Assembly: GCF_000526515.1 (NCBI RefSeq) | Contig: NZ_JAGF01000001.1 | Location: forward strand, 3,720,001 to 3,784,000 | From: Cellulomonas sp. KRMCY2 | Lineage (GTDB): Bacteria > Actinomycetota > Actinomycetes > Actinomycetales > Cellulomonadaceae | Direction of reading: 5' to 3' | Length of the DNA: 64,000 nucleotides | In this document: positions 8,233 to 17,300 of the stretch, in pieces | Numbering within the stretch: the first letter of the stretch is position 1 | How the letters are laid out: the number at the start of each line of letters is the position of its first letter | Notes under the pieces: generated by a model | Told to the model about the DNA's origin: nothing | What the model saw: only the letters and a program-made list of their open reading frames with translations | Databases searched by the model: none | Made by a program: the position numbers and the translations under genes

Positions 8233-9264
8233 TCACGGGATCGGCAAGTGCAGCCCGCTGCCTCGCACGGTTCGATGCCCGCCACCGGGGGCCGCGCGGC
8301 TGGCTACCGAGGGGACCGGACGGACGCGTGGAGATCGAGGCCCTCGTGGAGGGGCAGGTCGCACCACCAGCCACATCGCCGCCAGGACCGTCACCAGACC
8401 GGCTGCGGTCCAGCCCGCCGGACGCTCGCCGAGCACCACCGCCGACAGGACGATGCCGAAGACGGGCGTCAGGAACGTCCACGTGGTCAGGGTGTCGAGC
8501 CGTGACCGGCGTGCCTCGATGAACCAGACCACTGTGGTCGCGGCGGTCGCCACGAGGGCCAGGAACGCCAGCACGGCGACAAACCTGGGTGTCCATGCGA
8601 TCACCGGCGCCCCCTCGACGGCCGCAGCCAGGACCGCCAGGACCGCGCCGCCGATGATGAAGTGGCAGCCGGTGGCCACGATCACATCGAGTCCGCCCAG
8701 GCGCCGGGCTAACAGCGTGCCGCCGGTGATGGCCACCGCAGACAGCAGAGACAGGGCCGCGCCACTGCCGCCGCCGCCAGGCACCGCGACCAGGACAAGG
8801 CCGGTGAAGCCGACGACGAGCGCCCCGGCCGTCCGCGGCGAGACGACCTCGCCGTAGAGCCACCAGGCCGGTAGCAGGATGAGCAGCGGCTGGGCGTTCG
8901 ACAGCACCGCGGCAGTGCCAGTCGCCAGGTCGGACACTCCCGCGAACATGGCCGCGAACGCGACCGTGACATTGACCAGCCCCAGCACCGTGATCAGCCC
9001 CCACGCTCGTGCCCCGGAAGGAACCGGACGCCGCTGCAGACCCGCCACCATCACGAGGACCACGCCGGCGAGGACGGCGCGTAGTGCCGCGAACCACAAC
9101 AGCGGTGCATCGCGCAAACCGATGCGGATACCGATGAAGCAGGCGCCGAGCGCCACCGTCATCAACAGCATCCGCAGCGGCCTGGGCCGCCGTAGCTCCG
9201 CAAGACCGACGGGAGCCGGGCGGGCGGGCGACCGGGACCCAGCTCTCAGGGCTACGCCGGTCAC
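8233..9264 (-). CDS. EamA/DMT-family transporter
   Basis: A 343-residue membrane protein with ten predicted helices in two similar halves (about residues 30-165 and 170-305), the layout of the drug/metabolite transporter superfamily. The second half starts near LSAVAITGGTLLARR and ends with LVTVLAAMWLVV. The start overlaps the stop of the upstream P-type ATPase gene as ATGA, so the two are coupled. The substrate cannot be told from the sequence. It is an unusual member of a copper operon, and export of a metabolite or metallophore is only a guess. Confidence 0.85.
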   Translation of the reverse strand: MTGVALRAGSRSPARPAPVGLAELRRPRPLRMLLMTVALGACFIGIRIGLRDAPLLWFAALRAVLAGVVLVMVAGLQRRPVPSGARAWGLITVLGLVNVTVAFAAMFAGVSDLATGTAAVLSNAQPLLILLPAWWLYGEVVSPRTAGALVVGFTGLVLVAVPGGGGSGAALSLLSAVAITGGTLLARRLGGLDVIVATGCHFIIGGAVLAVLAAAVEGAPVIAWTPRFVAVLAFLALVATAATTVVWFIEARRSRLDTLTTWTFLTPVFGIVLSAVVLGERPAGWTAAGLVTVLAAMWLVVRPAPPRGPRSPRVRPVPSVASRAAPGGGHRTVRGSGLHLPIP

Positions 9265-11687
9265 CGCCCGGCCGTCGGGGCCGCGTCCGGGCCGGCTGCG
9301 ACGCGCACCGGGGAGGACACAACGGGGGCGGGTAGGTTCAGGCGCTTGAGCAGCAGCGCGTTGACCGCGACGATCAGCGATGAGCCGGACATCGACAGTG
9401 CCGCGATCTCCGGCCGCAGGACCAGCCCGAACGCTGGGGCGAAGAGGCCCGCGGCGATCGGCAGGGCGATCGCGTTGTACCCCACGGCCCAGCCCAGGTT
9501 CTGTCGGATCTTGCGCAACGTTCCCTTGCCGATGCGCAGGGCGACCGGCACGTCCAGGGGATCCGAACGCATCAGGACGACGTCCGCAGTCTCGATGGCG
9601 ACATCGGTGCCTGCGCCGATGGCGATGCCCAGGTCGGCGGTGGCCAGGGCAGGGGCGTCATTGACGCCGTCGCCGACCATGGCCACCTTCTTGCCGGCCT
9701 TCTGGAGCTCGGCGATCCGGTCGGCCTTGTCTCCGGGCAGGACCTCGGCGATCACGGTGTCGATGCCGAGCTGGTCGGCGATCCGCTGCGCGGTCGCTTC
9801 GTTGTCCCCGGTCAGCATGACCACCTCGATCCCGGACTTGTGCAGGGCGGCCACCGCCGCTCCGGCCGTGTCCCGGGCCGCGTCGGCCAGGGCGATCACC
9901 CCGACGGCGGTGCCGTCCACGGCGATCAGCACCGCGGTCCGCCCGGAGGCGGCCAACTCGTCACGGCGGGCCTCCAGAGTGCCGAGGTCGACGTTCTCGG
10001 CACTCATGAGGCGCCGGTTGCCCACCAGGACGCGACGGCCGTCGACCTCGGCTCCGGCGCCGTGGCCCGCGACGTTCCGGAAGCCGGTCGCCGTCAGGGT
10101 CGCCACGCCGCGGTCGGCCGCGTGCTGGTCGATCGCGCGCGCCAACGGGTGTTCGGACTCGCGTTCGACGGCGGCCACCAGGGCCAGCATCTCCTCCTCG
10201 CCGATACCGTCGGCCACGACGTCGGTGACCTCGGGTTCGCCCTTGGTCAGGGTGCCGGTCTTGTCCATCACGACGGTGTCGATCCGCGCAGAGGTCTCCA
10301 GGGCGGTCGCGTTCTTGAACAGGACCCCGCGCCGGGCTCCCAGGCCCGTGCCGACCATGATGGCCGTCGGGGTGGCCAGGCCCAGCGCGTCGGGGCAGGT
10401 GATGACCACCACGGTGATCGCGAAGAGCATCGCTGCCTGGACGGTGGCACCGGCAGCCAACCAGACCAGGAAGGTCGCGGTACCACCGACCAGGGCGACG
10501 AGAACCAGCCAGAACGCCGCCCGGTCCGCGAGCCGCTGCCCGGGAGCCTTGGAATTCTGCGCCTCCTGCACCATGGCGACGATCTGGGCCAGGGCGGTGT
10601 CCGCGCCGACCTTCGTCGCCCGAACCCGCAGCGTCCCGGTGGTGTTGATCGAGGCGCCGATCACCTCCGCACCGGGACCCTTGGCCACGGGCATGCTCTC
10701 CCCGGTCACCATCGACTCGTCGACCTCGGACTCGCCCTCCTCCACGACCGCATCGACGGGGATCTTCGAGCCGGGCCGCACCAGGAGCAGGTCACCGACC
10801 TGGAGGTCGGCGGTCGGCACCTCGACCGGCTCGCCGTCCCGCAGGACCAGGGCCGTGGCCGGTGCCAGCTCGAGCAGGGTCCGGATCGCGTCGTTGGCCC
10901 CGCCCCGGGCCCGCATCTCGAACCAGTGCCCCAGCAGCACGAAGGAGGTCAGCACCGTGGCCGCCTCGTAGAAGACCTCCCCGCCCCCGGTCACCGTGAC
11001 CCCGAGGCTGTACAGCCAGCCGGCACCCACCCCCACAGCCACCAGAACCATCATGTCCAGGGTCCTGGCCCGCAGGGCCCGCACCGCGCCATCGAAGAAG
11101 ATCCAGGACGAGTAGAAGATCACCGGTACGGAAAGGATCAGGGCGAAGACGTCGTCACGCAGCCCGAACGGGCCCGCGACCGTGAAACCGAGGACGTCGC
11201 GCCCGATCGGCGACCAGAGCAGGATCGGCACCGAGAGCACGGCGGCGACCAGGAGCCGGTTGCGCATGTCGCGCGCCATGTCCGCCATCGACATGGCGCC
11301 ATGTCCGCCACCGTGCCCCATGACCTCCTGCGCCGACCGACCCACCGTCTCGTGCCCGGCGTGCAGATCAGGAACAGCGGGCGCGTCGTGACCCACGTGC
11401 GCACCGTGAACTCCAGGGATGGTCGAACCGGCGGGCTCAGCCATCGGGTCGCACACGTGCTCAGGCACCGACTGCCCGGCGCAGTGGAACCCGCAGTCAC
11501 GGATCCAACCGGACAGCTCCGCGACGTCGGTGCGATCGGGGTCATAGGTGACGGTCGCGGTCTGGGCAACGATGTTCGCCTCGATCGACACGACCCCGGG
11601 GCGACGCCGCAGGGTCTGCTCCACCACCGCGCCCGACGTCGCCCAGTGCATCCCGCCGATCTGAAGTACAGCGCTCTTGGTCGTCAT
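9261..11687 (-). CDS. P1B-type heavy-metal ATPase with CPD motif and Cys-less HMA domain
   Basis: An 808-residue metal pump. The N-terminal HMA-like fold (residues 5-72) has GMHWATS where GMTCxxC is normal, so it has lost both metal-binding cysteines. A His-rich linker (about 95-140, HGAHVGHD, DLHAGHE, HGGGHG) follows. The M6 motif is CPD (431-433) instead of CPC or CPH. DKTGT has D475; SEHP, TGDN and GDGVNDAPAL are intact. The last helix has MSGSSLIVAVNALLL. These marks are nearer to CopB-type (P1B-3) than to CopA pumps. It may move Cu(I/II), Ag(I) or another ion. The start at 11687 follows GGGAAGG. Confidence 0.92.
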   Translation of the reverse strand: MTTKSAVLQIGGMHWATSGAVVEQTLRRRPGVVSIEANIVAQTATVTYDPDRTDVAELSGWIRDCGFHCAGQSVPEHVCDPMAEPAGSTIPGVHGAHVGHDAPAVPDLHAGHETVGRSAQEVMGHGGGHGAMSMADMARDMRNRLLVAAVLSVPILLWSPIGRDVLGFTVAGPFGLRDDVFALILSVPVIFYSSWIFFDGAVRALRARTLDMMVLVAVGVGAGWLYSLGVTVTGGGEVFYEAATVLTSFVLLGHWFEMRARGGANDAIRTLLELAPATALVLRDGEPVEVPTADLQVGDLLLVRPGSKIPVDAVVEEGESEVDESMVTGESMPVAKGPGAEVIGASINTTGTLRVRATKVGADTALAQIVAMVQEAQNSKAPGQRLADRAAFWLVLVALVGGTATFLVWLAAGATVQAAMLFAITVVVITCPDALGLATPTAIMVGTGLGARRGVLFKNATALETSARIDTVVMDKTGTLTKGEPEVTDVVADGIGEEEMLALVAAVERESEHPLARAIDQHAADRGVATLTATGFRNVAGHGAGAEVDGRRVLVGNRRLMSAENVDLGTLEARRDELAASGRTAVLIAVDGTAVGVIALADAARDTAGAAVAALHKSGIEVVMLTGDNEATAQRIADQLGIDTVIAEVLPGDKADRIAELQKAGKKVAMVGDGVNDAPALATADLGIAIGAGTDVAIETADVVLMRSDPLDVPVALRIGKGTLRKIRQNLGWAVGYNAIALPIAAGLFAPAFGLVLRPEIAALSMSGSSLIVAVNALLLKRLNLPAPVVSSPVRVAAGPDAAPTAGR

Positions 11688-11764
11688 GGTCAGCCTTCCC
11701 TTGGTGTGCGTCGTGCCCGGTCCCCGAAGACGTCGGGGCCGCCCTGGGCCCCGTGCCGAGTGTC

Positions 11765-12856
11765 CTACGAGGGCCTCGGAACTGCCCGAGCGGGCTCCGC
11801 GTCGTGTGCCCTGGCCTGGAGGGCGGGCAGGAACTCCTGACGCATCCCCAGGGCCGCGTCGGTCATGGCTATCGAGGTGGGACCGTCGGTGATGCTGCCG
11901 ACCAGTGCCCGGACGGCGTCGATGGACTCGGGCACGACGATGGCCTCGTTGTAGACCTGGTAGGTCAGGTAGGCCTCATCGCCCTCGACGTTCAGGACGT
12001 CCTCCCAGAGCGCCACCTCCCACATGTCACCGCGGGGTCGGCCGAGATCTCGCATGAGCTCGACGGTGGTGTTCAACGCGACCAGGCCATCGGCCATCCG
12101 GATGAACGCGATGCGCGGGGCGGCCCGCAGGGCGCCGAGCACCTCCTCGCGGCTCGCCGGGCGAGTCAGCTGCAGGCTCCAGAAGTGACTGTGTGTCTGG
12201 GTGTGCGCCGCCTTGGCGGCCATCGTCACCACATCGAGGTCGGGCAGGACCGTGCGGGCATCAGGCCCCTGGTGCGAAGGGATCGACGCCTCGGGCATGA
12301 CGGTGTTCATCAGACCGCCGAGGTGCGACTCCCCTGGATCCGTGGCCCGGCGGATCAAGACGCCGCGACCCCGAGCCAGGAGCTCGGCTTCATGCAGCGC
12401 CCCGAGCACGCGCACGATGCTCGTGGTGTTGCACGAGACGACGCGGGTCGCTTCGCGCCCCAGCGCCGTGGCGTAGTTCGCCTGGGCGACGAAGGAGTGG
12501 CCGATGGTCGCATGAGCCTCCCCGCCCTGGAACACGGCCTTGACACCCGCGTCGCGATACCGCCCGACGTTGGTTGCCGCCACGGCCTTCGGTGTGGTGT
12601 CCACCACCGCATCGACCTGCCCGAGCAAATCGTGCAGGCTCCCGGCGACGGCCACACCGGCCGCGCGCATCGCCCCGTCGGCCTGTTCGGTAGCCGCGTA
12701 GACCGCGATGTCGTGACCGGTCGCAGTACGGATCCGCCAGTCCGATGCGACGTCGGCGACACCGACGAGCTCCATGTCCGGCATCGCACGGACAGCATCG
12801 GCAACACGCTTGCCGATCACCCCATAGCCGTTGACAGCAACACGGGTAGCACGCAT
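11765..12856 (-). CDS. Type II (archaeal-type) glyceraldehyde-3-phosphate dehydrogenase
   Basis: A 363-residue protein with an N-terminal Rossmann fold (VAVNGYGVIGKRVADAV, residues 6-22) and the catalytic motif SCNTTS with C142. The sequence belongs to the archaeal-type GAPDH family, which is distinct from the usual bacterial GapA. It oxidises glyceraldehyde 3-phosphate with phosphate and NAD(P). It sits between csoR and a metal ATPase in one minus-strand operon. Since ordinary GAPDH is a known target of copper poisoning, a copper-tolerant stand-in is a reasonable inference. AAGGAG lies ten bases before the ATG. Confidence 0.85.
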   Translation of the reverse strand: MRATRVAVNGYGVIGKRVADAVRAMPDMELVGVADVASDWRIRTATGHDIAVYAATEQADGAMRAAGVAVAGSLHDLLGQVDAVVDTTPKAVAATNVGRYRDAGVKAVFQGGEAHATIGHSFVAQANYATALGREATRVVSCNTTSIVRVLGALHEAELLARGRGVLIRRATDPGESHLGGLMNTVMPEASIPSHQGPDARTVLPDLDVVTMAAKAAHTQTHSHFWSLQLTRPASREEVLGALRAAPRIAFIRMADGLVALNTTVELMRDLGRPRGDMWEVALWEDVLNVEGDEAYLTYQVYNEAIVVPESIDAVRALVGSITDGPTSIAMTDAALGMRQEFLPALQARAHDAEPARAVPRPS

Positions 12857-12970
12857 CTTGCATCGTCTCCTTCGTCGTTCGGCGTCGCGCCGCGTCGGCG
12901 CACGGGTCCTGCGGGGTCTGGCATCCCCGGTCGGCGGCCCGTCCGGACCAGACCGGGGCCATGGGCCCTC

Positions 12971-13252
12971 TCAGCTGCGGACGAGCCGTGAGATGGCGTC
13001 CGATGCCTCCTTCAGCTTGGCGTCCTGCTCGGCACCGCCGGTACGCGCCGCCTCGACGAGGCAGTGGCTCATGTGGTCATCGAGCAGGCCCAGGGCCACG
13101 CTCTGCAGGGCGCGGGAGGCCGCCGACACCTGGGTCAGCACGTCGATGCAGTACTTGTCCCCCTCCACCATCCGCGCGATCCCCCGGACCTGCCCCTCGA
13201 TGCGGCTCAGGCGCGTCAGGAGATCCGCCTTGCCGCCACTGGTTCCGATCAT
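12971..13252 (-). CDS. csoR: Copper-sensing repressor, CsoR family
   Basis: A 93-residue all-helical regulator. The Cu(I) ligands C35, H60 and C64 occur in the expected order (KYCIDVL and DDHMSHC), which marks a true copper CsoR and not a FrmR/RcnR relative. The family binds operators as tetramers and lets go when loaded with Cu(I). It lies inside the minus-strand operon between the YHS remnant and the GAPDH gene, 80 bp downstream of the YHS stop. Two candidate operators (13838-13858 and 20949-20968) fit its family. Confidence 0.93.
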   Translation of the reverse strand: MIGTSGGKADLLTRLSRIEGQVRGIARMVEGDKYCIDVLTQVSAASRALQSVALGLLDDHMSHCLVEAARTGGAEQDAKLKEASDAISRLVRS

Positions 13253-13332
13253 CTCTCTCGTCCTTCCTGTTGCTCCGCGTCACCGCGGCCCTGCCCCCTG
13301 CCTGAGTGAGGTACCCAGGGCAGGTGGAGGGG

Positions 13333-13497
13333 TCAGGCCGGATCGGCGCCGAAGGTCGCCGCGCAGTGCGCGGAGCAGAAGTAGTAGATGCGGCCCTCGT
13401 ACGCCCGGCTCGCGGCCGCCGTCGAGGGGTCGATCGACATTCCGCAGACCGGGTCGATGACCGTGCCGTGCTCAGAGGTCCCGTGGTGGTGTGCCAT
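13333..13497 (-). CDS. YHS-domain peptide (surviving tail of a degraded copper ATPase)
   Basis: A 54-residue peptide beginning MAHHHGTSEHG with AGAAGGAG upstream of the ATG at 13497. It holds a YHS metal-binding domain (DPVCGM at about 16-21, YYFCSAHC at about 39-46). It may be expressed on its own, because the ribosome site is good and the three cysteines are intact. By sequence it is the C-terminal tail of a gene whose middle has been lost (see the pseudogene spanning 13333-13784). Confidence 0.6.
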   Translation of the reverse strand: MAHHHGTSEHGTVIDPVCGMSIDPSTAAASRAYEGRIYYFCSAHCAATFGADPA

Positions 13498-13784
13498 GAC
13501 GTGCTCCTTCTGTGGATCGCGTCCGACCTCGACCACCGGGACGGTGGCTGATGCGCGGACATTGTCTGGGATGGCCTGGGCCGCAAGACGCGGGAGCCGG
13601 TTGGCGTTGGCACGTCGGCGGCGACCTGCACAACGTCTGCGCTGTAGCCGCCCGCGACCGTGACCACCTGGACGCCGTTGTCGATGGCTGCGCGACGGGG
13701 TCTCTTCGGTCCGACGAACTGCCAGCCGATCAACCCCACCACCGCAGGTGCCGCGGCGAACACCACGATCTCGCTCGCGTCCAC
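13333..13784 (-). pseudogene. Cupredoxin-CopA-YHS fusion gene with a large internal deletion
   Basis: From a GTG at 13784, the reading VDASEIVVFAAAPAVVGLIG... GPKRPRRAAIDNGVQVV matches the N-terminal anchor and cupredoxin start of the intact fusion at 17833-20613 ([10 protein letters not shown]... [10 protein letters not shown]). After about 60 codons, in another frame, comes ANANRLPRLAAQAIPDNV... VPVVEVG and a YHS domain, which matches the C-terminus of the same fusion (TNANRLRRF... PVVEVG). About 2.3 kb of ATPase is missing and the frame is shifted at the joint near 13605. Confidence 0.8.
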
Positions 13785-13837
13785 AACCTCACGCCTGCCG
13801 TCACCTTCCGCCTCGCGCAGGAGGCCCGCCCAACCGC

Positions 13838-13858
13838 GGATACCCCGGGCGGGTATCC
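13838..13858. promoter_or_regulatory. CsoR-type operator upstream of the csoR operon
   Basis: A perfect inverted repeat GGATACCC-CGGGC-GGGTATCC. The ATACCC...GGGTAT form with a GC-rich centre is typical of CsoR operators. It lies 54 bp upstream of the degraded copA start and in front of the whole csoR-GAPDH-ATPase-lnt operon, so autorepression is likely. Confidence 0.7.
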
Positions 13859-13904
13859 ATAACCCAGTTGACCCCTGCATGATGTGGGTCCGACCGAGGA
13901 TCGG

Positions 13905-13924
13905 TGAAGGTTCGATGTGTCCCG
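13905..13924 (+). promoter_or_regulatory. Degenerate CopR-type box (one intact half)
   Basis: Reads TGAAGGTTC-GA-TGTGTCCCG. The first 9-mer is a perfect match, the second is decayed. It lies between the lnt fragment and the CsoR operator and is probably a relic. Confidence 0.35.
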
Positions 13925-13957
13925 CGTCAAGATTCCTGGCAGGGCCCGTTGCTTGCG

Positions 13958-14378
13958 GGTTGTCCCGCGCCGTCGCAGCGCAGGGGTGGTGAGCAGGCCC
14001 GTCTGGTCGCTGGTGAAAGGCCGGTGCGCTCCAGGAACGTCCCGTCCGGACCGATCATGGAACTGACCCCGACGGTGGAGATCTGCACCACCGCCCGGCC
14101 GTGGTCCACGGCACGGAAGCGCGACATGGCCAGCTGTTGGGTGGGTTCCTGGGTCAGGCCGAACGAGGCGTTGTTCGTCGGGATGACGATCAGCTCGCGA
14201 CCCGCCACCACCGAGGCCCGGATGAGCTGGTCGTAGGCGACCTCGAAGCAGATGGCGGTGGTGATCGGCACGGCGCGGCCCAGACGCACGATCGGTACGT
14301 CCAGCAGCCCGATCCCGGTGCCCGCCGCCGCGCCGAGCTCGCGATCGGTGCGTGGGTCGATGTCCGAGGCGCTCTCGG
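13958..14378 (-). pseudogene. Fragment of a second apolipoprotein N-acyltransferase gene
   Basis: The minus strand reads ESASDIDPRTDRELGAA, jumps to GTGIGLLDVPIVRLGRAV and continues through ICFEVAYDQLIR and IPTNNASFGLTQE up to LERTG. It then shifts frame to FTSDQTGLLTTPALRRRG. All pieces match lnt at 6231-7844, but the first half, a block holding the catalytic Lys, and a block near the C-terminus are deleted. It abuts the stop codon of the GH65 gene. It is a decayed paralog and not functional. Confidence 0.85.
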
Positions 14379-14379
14379 G

Positions 14380-17300
14380 TCAGGGGCATGTCGGTCCGTG
14401 TCCTGGCTGGTCCTGGGGTGCCACCGGGTTCCACTGCGCCTCGGCATGCCGTGGCGGCGCGGCGCGCTGGTGTCTGAACATCTGGCACTGTCCGCCGGTC
14501 ATCGTCACGGCGATGCCCCCGCCGACCCGTACCCGTACCAGCGGGTTGGCCGCGCAGTGGTCAGCCTCGACCGTCACCGAGTCGTGGGCGAGCGACACGC
14601 GTAGCCGTTGCCCCCTGTGCTGGAGGTCGAACTCAGCCCGGCGCAGTCCCGTCGGGAGCCTGGGATCCAAGATCACCGTGTCGTCCTGTGTGCGCAGCCC
14701 GGCGAAGGCCCGCACGACGATGTCCAGGGTCCCCGCCATGGCGCCCAGGTGCACACCCTCGCTCGTCGTTCCGCCCTGGGTGTCGTCCAGATCGGCCGCC
14801 AGGGCCTCCTGGAAGTTCTGCCAGGCGCGTGCGGGGTCCATCCGTGCGAGCACGGAGGTGTGCACGACCCGGCTCAGAGTGGATCCGTGCGCCGTACGCG
14901 CGAGGTAGTAGTCCACCGTCCTGGGCAGGATGTCGGGCGCCAGCGGGTAGCCGAGGCGGTCGAGGGTGGTTACCAGCTCCTCCGGGCCGAGGAGGTAGAC
15001 GAGCATGAGCACGTCCGCCTGCTTGGCGAGCTTGTACCGGTTGGTCGAGTCGCCCTCGGCGTCCAGGATCAGGTCCAGTCGTCCGATATTCCCGTAGGTG
15101 CGTCGGTAGCGCCCCCAGTCGAACTCGATCAGGTCGTCGTAGCCATCGAACTGGCTGATGATCCCGTCGGAGTGGAACGGAACGGCCAGACGCCGGCTCA
15201 GCTGCTCCCAGCGCGCAGCCTCCCCCGCCCCGATCCGCAGGCGGTCGCGCAGATCGTCGCAGTCGTGCCCGGACGTCAGCGCCAGAACGTCGACGGCGCG
15301 CCCGCACACCCATGAGGTCAGCACATTGGTGTATGCGTTGTCACGCAGGCCCCGGCCGGGAGCGTCGGGATATCCGTCGTGGTACTCGTCGGGTCCCATC
15401 ACACCGCTGAGGTGGAACCGGTCCTGGTCGGCGTCGTAGGTGGCCAGGGAGGTGAGGAAGCGAGCCACCTCGATGATCAGGTCGGCACCCCGGTGCGCGA
15501 GCCAGGCGACGTCGCCGGTGGCCTGGTAATAGCTCCAGGCGTTGTACGCCACCGCAAGTCCGACGTGGCGCTGACGCCGGGAGTTGTCCGGGATCCAGCG
15601 CCCCGAGCGGGTGTTGAACAGCTCCAAGGGCGTCTCCTCGCGCCCGTCGCTGCCGCTCTGCCACGGGAACATCGCCCCGGCGTACCCCTCGTGGGTAGCG
15701 GCCCGCCGGGCCGCCGGCAGGCGCCGGAACCGGTACTCCAGCAGGGCGCGGCCGACCCAGGGAAGGTGTGCGGTCAGCACGGGCAGGACGAACAGCTCGT
15801 CCCAGAACACGTGACCGCGGTACCCCTCACCGTGCAGACCGCGCGCCGGAACCCCGGCATCCACGTCGGCGGTGTGCGGGGAGACGGACTGGAGCAGGTG
15901 GAAGGCGTGGAGGTTGAGGACCAGCTGGGTCTGACTGTCGGCATCGAGCCTCACCGCGAACCTGGCCCAGAGGCGCGCCCAGGCGTCCTGGTGCTCAGCC
16001 AGCAGTGCGACGAAACCGCCCTGCGTCGCACCCAGCTGCTCGAGCGCGCCCTGGCGCGGCGATGCGAACGCGGCATCCCGGGACGTGACCACCGCGACGG
16101 TCTTGTCGACGGTGACCGGCTCACCGTCGAGCAGGACCAGGTCGAACCGGTGCATCGTCCGGTCGCCCTCCTGCTCCACGCCGGTCATGGCAGGGGTGCC
16201 GGTTCCGGTGAGCCGGACCCGGGCGCCCGTCGCGATCCGCACCTGGCTCTGCGTGGTCTCGACCTCCACGAGGATCGTGCCCTGCTCGGTCACCTCCGCC
16301 GCCACTGTCCGAAGATGCCGGTCGGCCAGACCCCGGTACTCCGCGACGTTGCCGTTCGTGACCCCGGCATCCACCCCGCACCGGATGCTGACCGGACCGG
16401 TCCAGCCCTCCGCCACCAGGGTGGTCTCCAGAGCCGCCACGTGCGGACGGGCCATCGAGACCAAGCGTCGTTGGGTCAGGCGCAGCCGCCGTCCCAGGCT
16501 GTCCGTCAGCACCGCATGCCGGGTCAGGAGCCCGCGTCGCAGGTCCAGCTCGCGCCGCTCCTGGGTCGTGGTCAGACCACCGGAAGACCACCACTCGGCC
16601 TGACCGACGCGTACGTCCAGGACCAACCAGTTCGGGACGTTGATCAGGCTTTCGTTCTCCATGGCCCGCCCATGGACGTTCGAGGTGATCCGGTTGTAGA
16701 CCCCGGCGAGATACGTGCCTGGATAGTGCACGTCGTCGGCGGCCCGTTCCGGCGCTGTGCCGCGGGTTCCCAGATACCCGTTGCCGAGCGTGGTCAGCGC
16801 CTCGCGATGGCCTTCGTGGGCGGGGTCAAAACCCTCATAGACCAGTGACCAGGGATCGGCCCGCAGGGCACCGAGGTCCAGCTGGGAGACGTCGCCGAGG
16901 ACCATGTGAGCACCAGCGGCGAGCAGCGCTTGGCGCTGGTTGCCGCGGTCGATGCCGACCACGAGACCGAACCCCCCGCGCCGCGCCGCGGCGACACCCG
17001 CCGTCGCGTCCTCGACCACCGCCGCACGGGCCGGATTCACGCCAAGCAGCTGAGCCGCCTCGAGGAACATCGCCGGGGCGGGTTTGCCCGGCAGGCCCCT
17101 CTCGGCTGCCACCTGGCCGTCCACCACGACGTCGAAGAGGCCCGTGAGGTCCGCTTCGGCGAGCAGCACCGAGGCGTTGCGGCTCGCAGTGACCAGAGCC
17201 GCGCGCACCCCGCCTGCCTTCAGGCGGCGCACCAGGTCGACCGTCCCGGGGAACACCCGGACACCCGCACGCGCGAGCGCCTCCAGGTAGAGGGAGTTCT

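Noticed and set aside
9840-11840. Long plus-strand open frame (666 codons) opposite the CPD-type ATPase
   Set aside because: Shadow frame caused by high GC third positions; translation is repetitive and has no known domain.
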